From Porphyra umbilicalis (lineage: Eukaryota; Rhodophyta; Bangiophyceae; Bangiales; Bangiaceae): DNA of 64,000 nt. The notes beneath the pieces are model-generated. The model saw nothing but the letters and a program-made list of their open reading frames with translations. It made no database searches and was not told where the DNA came from. Both the position numbers and the translations under genes were made by a program. Positions 55,732 to 64,000 of the stretch are shown here, one piece after another; the stretch's first letter is position 1, and each line of letters starts with the position of its first letter. The stretch is from assembly GCA_002049455.2 (NCBI GenBank), contig KV919146.1, positions 1 through 64,000 on the forward strand, in the 5' to 3' direction.

Positions 55732-56545
55732 GACGGCGCGTGCGGACAGGAAGCAGACGGGAACAAGGGGAATGGAGGGGGAAAAAAAGAGGGGATGGAG
55801 GGCGCGCCAGGCCAGGTCGGTGGCAGCAGAGAGCGGGTGGCCGACAAAGATGGTCGGTGCACCGTCGGACGCGGGACGACTTGACGACTCGAGAGCCGCA
55901 GGCGACGCGAATTCTCGGCTGTCAGTCCTGCCGACAGACGCACAAGTTGCGTGGCGTCACCCGACCCATCGGCTCAAGTGGCACTTGTTGGACGAATTGT
56001 GCTGGATGACGAGGTCGCGGAAACTTGGCGACAGAGAGTCGACTTGGTCCTTGTCACCCCGCGCGCGACTCGTTGGTGGCCGCGTCTGCTCTGTGGGGAG
56101 CTCGGCGGCGACAATGGCCGCCAGGGCCCTTGTGCTTGGTGCCCAACGCGGCGCTGGGCTGGGCTAGTCCTTTTGACCTCTGACGGTGGCGACGTTGGCG
56201 TCGGTAGTGCCGGTGGCGGAGGGGGGCAGTGCGCGCGGCAGCGGCTGGCCGCTGGCGGGCGCAACGGTGCGCGGTCGCGGGCGGGCCCTCGGAGCGCGGT
56301 CCGTACCGTTTCTCGGGCGGTCGGTGCTGGTATGTTTGCCACGGGGTTGCTGGTGGGGGTCACCGTGGTCGCTTTGTGGGGCTGGTTGTATCCGTCGCTC
56401 GCGAGTTTGTCCCGCTCAAGTCAGCGGTTGTGGCCCCGCCCCGTTCTTTTTTGTGGCTTGGCGTGCCTGACCCCCGTGCTCCTCTGGTCCCCCTGCCGCC
56501 TTTGTGTCTGCTGCTGTGGCTCTACCTGTGTTCTCACCTGCACAG
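55732..56545. promoter_or_regulatory. Intergenic region between divergent SRP19 and BTB gene 1
   Basis: The two genes start 815 bp apart on opposite strands, so this stretch should hold both promoters. I see no clear TATA box. Several frames are open but carry no motif. Confidence 0.45.
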
Positions 56546-58195
56546 ATGCAGACACCTGTGCGGTCTTGTCTACTGGACATTGGCGGTGGGTGCGCGCCGC
56601 TCGGCGCTTGTGCTATGGGGGAGGACGCACACGCCTCGCTACGAGTCCTCCTGCAAGCGCAAAAGTGTCTCATGGGCGACGCTGAGACGGCCGACTGCGT
56701 TGTGGTGGTCCAAGACGTGGAGTTTGCGTGCCACCGGTGTCTCCTGGCGGGGACAAGCACCTTCTTCCGAGCCATGCTCTTTACGTCGGGGATGCGGGAG
56801 CAGACGCAACGGCGAGTGGTGCTGGAAGAGCTGTCGTTGCCCATTTGGGAGGTGGTACATGAGTACCTCTACACTCGACAGGTACGTGGTAACGGTCATG
56901 TGTGCCAGGCAACCGCGTGGCGAGGCGCGTGGTGCTTGTGACCGTGTGCCTGTGTGTCCTTGCTGCCCTGTGGGTTCTGACACGTCTTCCATTCTCGTTA
57001 TTGCCTGGCTCCCTGTGTTGCTTGCTGCCCACCCCTGCCATACGTTGGTCATCTCTCTCCTCAGGTGTCCGACGCACTCTTTCATGGGTTTCATCAACGC
57101 ACGGCTGGGGAGGAGGACTGCCTGCTGTCGACCATGAACGCCGCGGAGCGCTTTGACTTGCCCGCCCTCATGGACGCCGCCTCGGCCGCCATGGTCCACC
57201 GCATGCGCACCGTCGACGCGGCGCCGCGCCTCGCCAACGCGTGGTCGCGGTACGCGTGTCCCCCCCGTGGGGTGGTCGTGGAGGCTGCGCTCGAGACGCT
57301 GCGGCAGGACTTTGTCGTTGCCAGCGGCGGCCACGGCCTGTGCGGCCTCCCCGTCGAGTGCCTCACCATCCTCCTCCGCGCCGACGACTTGGACGTGGCG
57401 GACGAGGACACGGTGCTGGCCATTGTGCTACGCGTCCTCGGCTGCGCCGCGCACGCGCCGCCGGTCGACGCGGGGTGGGTGGCCGCGCTGCTCGGCTGCG
57501 TGCGGTGGGGCCTCGTCACCCCGTCCCTGGTGTTGGGCTTGCGGGAGGGCCGACGCGTGGCCGGCGCGGCGCCGACGCCCGACGGGTACCCGGGCGTGCC
57601 GCGGCGGGGCGCTGACGCACTTCCTCGACGACGCGATGCGGGTGCGCCTCGACGCGCAAGACAGCCACTTTTTGGCCGCCGCCCGCCCGCGGTGCGGCTC
57701 CGAGTGGCCATTCACCTGGTGGCCGCCGTCGACGTCGGCGCCCCCGTCGCCGTCGGCCGCAGCCCGCCGGCGCTCGCGCACTGGGCCGACTGGCAGGTGG
57801 TGGCCGACTGGGCGTGCCCCCCGCCGCGGGTGCTCGGCGCCCTTTCGGTCACCCTCCGCGTGCGCAGCGCGCTCGGCGACTACGCGGCGCACGTGCCGTC
57901 GCCGCCCGTGGCCGTGACGGGGGCGGTCGTTGCCTACACCCTCCCGCACGCGTGGCCCAATGGGGAGGTGCCGACCGACGCCGACTGCTTTTTTGCGTCG
58001 CCCGTCGGTCCCGCGCCAAGCAGCCGATCAAGGCGGCGGGGGCGTGGCAAACCGTCCACACCGTCGCCGTGGGGGGGCGGCTGTGCGCGCGGCGCTCGCG
58101 GGGGTCGCCGCTGACGCGGGGGCGCGTGCCGCGGGTTGGACCCGACGTGCCACGTCGGCGTTGGCGTGTGGCTGCAACTGCGTGTGGCCGGCTGA
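56546..58195 (+). CDS. BTB/BACK-domain protein, copy 1 (two exons)
   Basis: Exon 1 (56546-56881) starts MQTPVRSCLLDIGG; an internal ATG at 56612 (MGEDAHASLRVLLQAQ) is an alternative start matching copy 2 better. It carries the BTB core DAETADCVVVVQDVEFACHR, FRAMLFTSGMREQTQ and VVHEYLYTRQ. The 183-bp intron 56882-57064 has CAG|GTACGT and CTCCTCAG borders, phase 0. Exon 2 continues VSDALFHGFH, the BACK-like region with GLCGLPVECLTILL and WVAALLGCVRWGLV, and a C-terminal domain (HLVAAVDVGAP, WADWQVVADW). It ends DPTCHVGVGVWLQLRVAG and TGA at 58193-58195. Frame changes near 57600, 57700 and 58005-58150 are needed to follow the similarity to copy 2; the first two compensate. BTB/BACK proteins usually link substrates to cullin-3 ubiquitin ligase. 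No Kelch repeats are present. Confidence 0.82.
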
Positions 58196-58299
58196 GGGGG
58201 GGTGGGGGGCAGGGCGGGTGGGAGTGGGTTCGGCCTAGTTCGAGCAGCTGGGCCGTTGGGGTGTGGCGCGTAGCTGCTGAGCGACTGTCTGCGACATTT

Positions 58300-59238
58300 T
58301 CACAACCCTTTTGTTGCTGCATTTTGTCCCTTTTTGTGCACCCCCCCTATCTCGACCAGGATGACGAGCTGGCATGGGTTCCTGTCCAACCGCGAGAGAG
58401 ATGTCAAGACTGTGCGCCATGCCGTGCGCAAGAGTCGTGCTGTGGTCGGCCACTCTGCAGATGCCAACACCGTCTCGCTCTCCCGCCAGGCGACCATGTC
58501 GCCGTCGGTGAGTGCCGCGACGCGGGCATCTTTTCGGAATCGGGGAGGTTTGCCTCGCACGCTCACCACGCTTCCATCGACGGCGTCAGTGATGGTTGTG
58601 TGGGCGACAGCTGTCGCCCACACAACCATCACTGCCACAGCTGCAGCTGTGGCGTGGAGTAGGTTGCGACCGTGCGCGCGGGTGAATGAAAGAGCTGAGC
58701 CGGGGTCGGTGGGAAATGGGGGGTAGGCTGTATCGACGTCATCTGCAGAACCCATGCCAGTCACGCCGCCAGCAACGCGGACGCTCCGGCTGCCGCCGGC
58801 AACTGGTAAGAGCGTAGACGAGCTCTTCCCCACTGCCACGCACAACGTGAAGAGGCAATTGAACAGAACGGAGGGCAACTCAATCGTGCCGCGGAGGAGG
58901 CGCAGCCGGACGAGACAGTGCGCGGTACGTATCGTCATTGCGTGACGTTGCCATTTCCTCCCCGTCAGTCTGCACGTCGACGGTGCGTCACGATTAGATC
59001 GGTCGCGTGATGATGGATGCGGCGTCGATTTGCCAATCAATTTCCACCATTTTGCCACTCTGTGCACTGGTCCAGCTGGCCCGCGATGCTTCCCCGTGAC
59101 AATGCGCCTGTGTGTCTCCCACCACCGCGCGCCAGTCGCGCCTCGTCGTCGCGCTGTCAACACGGGCTCGGCGCTGCGCATCCCGCGCTGCTCGTCGCTG
59201 ATGTTGTCGTTGTGCCCCGCGTCGGCGGCCGTTGTCAT
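58300..59238 (-). other. 312-codon open frame between the BTB genes, doubtful
   Basis: From the ATG at 59238 (MTTAADAGHNDNISDEQRG) the minus strand is open for 312 codons through less GC-rich sequence than the flanks. It crosses the 48-bp palindrome, where both strands read MVVWATAVAHTTIT. A hydrophobic stretch near the middle (LFNCLFTLCVAVG) could be a membrane segment. No family is recognised. It may be chance, since the stop-codon density of the window is low. Confidence 0.25.
58587..58652. repeat. Perfect 48-bp palindrome followed by an 18-bp palindrome
   Basis: The arms 58587-58610 (CAGTGATGGTTG...GGGCGACAG) and 58611-58634 are exact reverse complements with no loop. Directly next, 58635-58652 (CCACAGCTGCAGCTGTGG) is a second perfect palindrome. 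They could extrude as adjacent cruciforms or bind a dimeric factor. Confidence 0.97.
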
Positions 59239-59665
59239 GGTCGCCACCGCCGGGTGTGCGGCGCGGGGCGCTCGGTGGGGGTCGTAGCGGTTGAGGCGCG
59301 CGTTGGCGACCCCGGCAGCGCCAGCTGTGGTCGATTGGGGTACGTGGCAGTGCCTGTGATGGGGGGAGGGTAGGAAGGGCGGCGAAGGGTTGGTCTTCGT
59401 GCCGGTGAGGCGGCTACGCGGAGTATGTAAAGGAGCTCGTTTGTGGTCGGCCTACCGATGGCGTTCCAATGTGTGCTTGTCGACGTGCCGCTGTCTTCCC
59501 TCTCCACTTGACATTTCTCCTTTTGACTTTTCCTCGCCACCCGCCCCCTTCCCCTCGTTCCCCGGCCGTTGTGCCGGGTGCTGCATCCTTGCCATCTCCT
59601 TTTTTTCGCGGTTGTGGGGCAAAGACAGACACGCGCGGCGACGGCGGGTGGTGTGCGCAGCCTCC

Positions 59666-60727
59666 ATGCGTTTGACCATGGACCGCCCCGATGAGTCCAC
59701 CGTGCTCCTTGCCGTGCAGCGGGGCCTCAAGGGCGATGCCGACACGGCCGACTGCACGGTCGTCGTCCAAGGCACCGAGTTCCGGTGCCACCGGTGCATC
59801 CTCGCCGCCGCGAGCTCCGTCTTTCGCGCCATGCTCTTTTCCGCGGGCATGCGGGAGCAGACGCAGCAGCACATCCAAATGCGGGACCTGTCCACCCCCG
59901 TGTGGCAAGTGCTCCACGAGTACCTCTACACCCGGCACATGGACGAGCCGCTCTTCCGCCGGTGGAACGTCGAGGCGGGCGGGGAGGACAAGCTGCTCGC
60001 GCTCATGAGCGCCGCCGAGCGCTTGTGCTTGGCGCCCCTCGCCGCCGCGGCGAGCCGCACCATGGCGTCGGCCATGCCCGTCGCCGCCGCCGCCCCCCGC
60101 CTGCGCACCTGCTGGGCGCACTTTGCGAGTCCCCCCCGGCGGGCGGTCGTCGTGGCCGCCCTCGACACCCTCCGCTCCAACCTCCCCGTCGCCGCCGCCG
60201 GCCACGGCTTGTGTGGCCTTCCCGTCGCCGTGCTGACGCTCCTCCTCGGCTGCGACGATGTCGCCGCCGCCGACGAGGATGAGGTCCTCGACGTGGTGCT
60301 GCGGCTCGTCACGTGCGCGGCGCACGCGCCGCCGCTCGACGAGGGGTGGGTGGCGGCGCTCCTCGGGTGCGTGCGGTGGGGGCGCGTCGGGGCGGCGCGG
60401 ATCCTCGCCCTCCTCCACGCTGCGCGCGCCGCGTCGGCGGCGGGGTCGGCGTCGCTCGCTTTGCCCCCCGCGTCTGCGGCTGGGCTGGGGGTTGGGGTCA
60501 TCCCCCGCCGCCTCCTCGACGCCTGCCTCGACGACGCGCTGCGGGTGCGGCTTGGGGGCCCGGTCGCCGCCCACTTTTTGGCCGGCGGCCGCCGCCGCTT
60601 TGGCGCCTCCTCCCCCCTGCACCTCGTCGCCGCCGTCGACGTGCGGGGGGACGTTGGCTTTGCGCGGAGCGCGCCTCTGATCACCCGCTGGGCCGAGTGG
60701 CAAGTGACGGCGCGGTGGGCCCACCGG

Positions 60728-60765
<38 letters not shown>

Positions 60766-61240
60766 GTCCGCCGCCGCGGGGAAAGGCGCCGGCGGCTTGG
60801 ACGTGACGCTCCGCAAGCGGAGCGCCCTCGCCGCCGCCGGCTGGGCGCTCCCACCCCCGTCACCGTCGGCGGCGGCCGTCACGGGCACGATGGCGGCGTA
60901 TCGGGTCGGCTCGGCGACCGGCGACGGGCGGGTGCCGGTGGCGGAGCGGTTTTTCGTGGCGCCGCTCGCGCCGTCGGGTGCGCCGGCGGCGGCCGATGGA
61001 GGGGGCGACGGCGGCGGCGGGGGGGGGGGGGAGGGGGAGAGGGAGGGGAGGGGGAGGGGAGGGGCGGGGGGGGGTGGAGGGGGCGGCTGGACGGTCGTCC
61101 AAACCCTGACGGTCGACGCTGCCGCCGTGCGAGCGGTGCTCGCGGCGGCGCCGCCCGCGCGCGCCGGGGGGGGCGCCCCGTGGGACCCGTCCCGCCACGT
61201 CGGCGTGGCCGTTTGGTTCCAAGACGCAGACGGGACGTAG
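59666..61240 (+). CDS. BTB/BACK-domain protein, copy 2 (intronless)
   Basis: A 524-residue uninterrupted frame. The start at 59666 (MRLTMDRPDESTVLL) is preferred; 59678 is the next ATG. The BTB domain covers about residues 25-125 (DADTADCTVVVQGTEFRCHR, FRAMLFSAGMREQTQQH, VLHEYLYTRH). A BACK-like helical region follows (MSAAERLCLAPLAAAA, HGLCGLPVAVLTLLLG, GWVAALLGCVRWGRV). The C-terminal domain (PLHLVAAVDVRGDV, WAEWQVTARWA, VAERFFVAPL, WTVVQTLTVDA) is shared with copy 1 and ends HVGVAVWFQDADGT. Two poly-Gly inserts (GGC run at 60727-60765; G run at 61015-61085) are absent from copy 1. It lies 1.47 kb downstream in the same direction. It has no intron where copy 1 has one. Likely role as a cullin-3 adaptor; substrate unknown. 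Confidence 0.9.
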
Positions 61241-62569
61241 GGTGCCGGCGGGGGGGGGGGGCGCCGCTGCCCGCCCGCCCGGCAGCGTGCGCCCGCGGCG
61301 GGTGCCGCCGAGGGGCCGGTCGTGTAGCGAGGTGCCGCCGCCGCCGTGGCCACTGCGCTCGTCAAGGCCCGTTTTCATAGGACCATCCCCCTCTGTTTCA
61401 TGTGCGGCGCCACCCATCGCGAGCGCCCCGTCCCGATACGGTCGGCCCGCCCCCGCCCACCCGCGGCCCACACGCGCACCCCCACCGCGCACGTGAGCCG
61501 CACTCGACGTGGCGTCGCCCGCGGTTCTCCACCGACAACCCCCGCCCGCCGCACGCAGCGTCGCCAGGCGCACGACGTTGCGGGCGCCGAGCGCGGCCAA
61601 AGCGGCCGGCGCGTCGGGGCGCTGACAGCGTGGACGCTGCGGCCGCAGCCGGCCGTGCCCGCCAGTCACGCGGGGGGCGGTGGCGCCGGCGGCCGCGCGC
61701 GCGGCAGCGGCCGGGGGGGGCCCTCGGTCCGTGTGCCCGACGACAGCGTGGCACGCCGGGGGGGGGGGGGGAGGCCAGCCGCCGTCACCGCCGAGGCACG
61801 CCCCGTCGGGGAGGGGTGGGGGGGACCCCTGGACCCCGCCTGCGTGCACCGGCCGGTGCGGGTGGCGGCGGGGGGCGGGGAGGGTCACCCCCCCGGCCCC
61901 CGTCAGAGGCGTGCCGCCGGCCGCGTCGGTGCGCGGCCGCGTCGCCGCCCGCCGTCTGCGGTCCGCGGCGCGGCGGCGCCGCCGTCGGTGGGGCGGTGGG
62001 GACACGGCGGGGGCCTCACGGGGCCGCCGCCGCCGCCGCGGCGGAGGGGCGGGCGACGGCTGCGGCGGGGGGCGGTGCCCCCCACCGCCGCCGCGGCAGC
62101 CGCCCCATGGCCCCCGTCGTGGGAACCGTCGGCGCGGCCGACGCACGCGTGCCGGCGGTGGTCGTCTGCACGCTCCCCCCGCCCGCCGCCGCCACAGCGC
62201 CCGCGCGCGGGTGGGTGCGCCCTTCCCCCCCCCCCCCGCGGTGGTGGCGTGCCCCGCGCCAGCGGGGTGGCCGCCTCGAAATGCCGTCGCCTGCTGCGCG
62301 GTCCACCCCGGTGCATTCGCCGCCGGGATGGCCGTCTGCATCGGGCCACCTCCAGCCCCAAGCGTGACGGCGGTGCGCACAGCAACGGCAGCTGCCGCAG
62401 GTACCCTCGCCGGCGGCTTCCGCGTGCGTGTGGCTGCTGCCTAAATTTAGGGCCCCCTGCGGCGCATTTCCCGCCGTGCTGTGGCCCGCCTTGACGTGCA
62501 TGCCAGCAGCCGCCCGAGCCCATGACTGTGCACCGCTGTTCCGTACCGGCGTCGTCATTGCGGGGCTGG
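61241..62569. other. GC-rich region with a possible broken extracellular-protein gene
   Basis: Long G and C runs make all frames open. Near the end, plus-strand frames read PRNAVACCAVHPGAFAAG, SVTAVRTATAAAAGTLAG followed by GFRVRV, and after a shift RAHDCAPLFRTGVVIAGLAL. The TAVRTATAA...GTL.GGF pattern is loosely like secreted repeat proteins with filamin-type domains. An ATCAAG|GTACAAAT donor-like site at 62582-62587 follows. No start or domain is secure, so no gene is called. Confidence 0.3.
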
Positions 62570-64000
62570 CACTGCACACCATCAAGGTACAAATCAGTGT
62601 GACCTCGAGAGTGGCCCCGGTATGCACTAACTCCCTCTCTTTGGTCCGCCATGGCCGACAGCAGGTGACGCGGTGGTGCGCCTCTGCGGCACCAGCACGA
62701 GGTCGTTCTGGTGCATGCGGCGCAATGGGGGATTCTTTAGTGTTTGGTTGTATTTATGAGCATTTGATCCGCCTCGAAACGTCCACATTCTTCAGCCATT
62801 GGCACACACGTCGTATATGACGGCATTATTACGAATAAACTCGTGTGAGCACGCATCGTGCGCCACGTAGCGCCGCGTACGTCATGCTCTGGACGCCCAC
62901 CGGTGCCAAGCCACTTCCGACCGTCCACAGCTTGTTTATGACACATCATACCGGTGGATACACCCATGTGGGGGCGCGTAGCAAGCATCCACGTGATGCA
63001 CGACACAAGAACGGCTGACAGCACACAGCGCGGCCCTGGCATGGGTTGATGGCGGCAGGTAAGCATCGTACAAATGTTCAGGAGGTCCGCTGTGGCCAGC
63101 GCACCCGTCACTTGGTGGTGGTTGCGCGTCAACCAACCGTTGGAGGGGGGGCCCAGAAGTATGGTGGGGCGCCTCACCCCTCTCAGACGGGCCTTGAGGG
63201 GGGGTTGCGGGTAATTCCAGCTCACTGCACACCATCAAGGTACAAATCAGTGTGACCTCGAGAGTGGCCCCGGTATGCACTAACTCCCTCTCTTTGGTCC
63301 GCCATGGGCGACAGCAGGTGACGCGGTGGTGCGCCTCTGCGGCACCAGCACGAGGTCGTTTTGGTGCATGCGGCGCAATGGGGGATTCTTTAGTGTTTGG
63401 TTGTATTTATGAGCATTTGATCCGCCTCGAAACGTCCACATTCTTCAGCCATTGGCACACACGTCGTATATGACGGCATTATTACGAATAAACTCGTGTG
63501 AGCACGCATCGTGCGCCACGTAGCGCCGCGTACGTCATGCTCTGGACGCCCACCGGTGCCAAGCCACTTCCGACCGTCCACAGCTTGTTTATGACACATC
63601 ATACCGGTGGATACACCCATGCGGGGGCGCGTAGCAAGCATCCACGTGGTGCACGACACAAGAACGGCTGACAGCACACAGCGCGGCCCTGGCATGGGTT
63701 GATGGCGGCAGGTAAGCATCGCACAAATGTTCAGGAGGTCCGCTGTGGCCAGCGCACCGTCACTTGGTGGTGGTTGCGCGTCAACCAACCGTTGGAGGGG
63801 GGGGCCCCAGAAGTATGGTGGGGCGCCTCACCCCTCTCAGACGGGCCTTGAGGGGGGGTTGCGGGTAATTCCAGCTCACTGCACACCATCAAGGTACAAA
63901 TCAGTGTGACCTCGAGAGTGGCCCCGGTATGCACTAACTCCCTCTCTTTGGTCCGCCATGGGCGACAGCAGTGACGCGGTGGTGCGCCTCTGCGGCACCA
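62570..64000. repeat. Tandem macrosatellite, unit about 653 bp, running off the window
   Basis: CACTGCACACCATCAAGG marks unit starts at 62570, 63223 and 63877. The units are nearly identical; differences are a few single bases and one-base length changes in G runs. Each unit holds GTATTTATGAGCATTTGATC and CGTATATGACGGC. Minus-strand frames of 130-160 codons are conserved between units only because the DNA is. The array continues past 64000. Confidence 0.95.

Noticed and set aside
60860-62380. 506-codon minus-strand frame overlapping the end of BTB copy 2
   Set aside because: Gly/Arg/Pro composition with no motif and it overlaps a secure gene on the other strand.
62570-64000. CRISPR array
   Set aside because: The units are 653 bp, adjacent and homogenous, with no short repeat and spacer pattern; the host is a eukaryote.
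1-64000. tRNA or rRNA genes
   Set aside because: I found no stretch with a convincing cloverleaf or conserved rRNA core; a dedicated scan could still find one.

Overview
The window looks like nuclear DNA of a GC-rich eukaryotic alga, most likely a red alga of the Bangiales (Porphyra/Pyropia type). The base composition is very GC-rich with long G or C runs. Host genes have few, short GT-AG introns and cytosolic or organellar eukaryotic functions (SRP19, BTB/BACK proteins, an organelle-type MnmE). Most of the rest is cut-and-paste DNA transposons (PIF/Harbinger, hAT and MITEs) plus one LTR element. The organism call is inference from composition and gene content; no marker gene proves it.

Layout. 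1-2.1 kb: ends of small DNA elements. 2.9-4.3 kb: a membrane-anchored FG-GAP (integrin-alpha-like) protein. 6.3-9.5 kb: a PIF/Harbinger-type unit with an intact DDE transposase and a convergent RG-rich partner gene. 10.3-10.7 kb: a 102-bp minisatellite. 11.2-12.6 kb: a hAT element with an exact 8-bp target duplication. 15.8-17.2 kb: a decayed second PIF-type transposase. 17.1-29.3 kb (block A) and 35.6-50.4 kb (block B): one long unit present twice in the same orientation. It carries the tail of that transposase, an Ala-rich gene, a Myb/SANT-like gene (whole-length in B, mostly deleted in A), a 226-bp minisatellite and a Lys/Ala-repeat gene (open in B, broken in A). 29.3-35.6 kb, between the blocks: two nested MITEs, a broken tnp2-like transposase and an LTR retrotransposon inserted in it. 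This stretch ends at a single N exactly where block B begins.

51.8-61.2 kb is the host-gene island: mnmE (+), SRP19 (-, convergent with mnmE), then two tandem BTB/BACK genes (+), the first with an intron and the second without. A perfect 48-bp palindrome lies between the BTB genes. From 62.57 kb to the end runs a 653-bp tandem repeat that leaves the window.

MnmE is expected to modify wobble uridines of organellar tRNAs. SRP19 is part of the ER-targeting particle. The BTB proteins are candidate cullin-3 adaptors. The transposon genes form two PIF-like systems, each with a transposase and a convergent second gene, but with different second genes. Several well-conserved host genes (mnmE, SRP19, BTB copy 1, the FG-GAP gene) need one-base shifts near G/C runs to read through. 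That points to indel errors in the assembly at least as much as to real decay.
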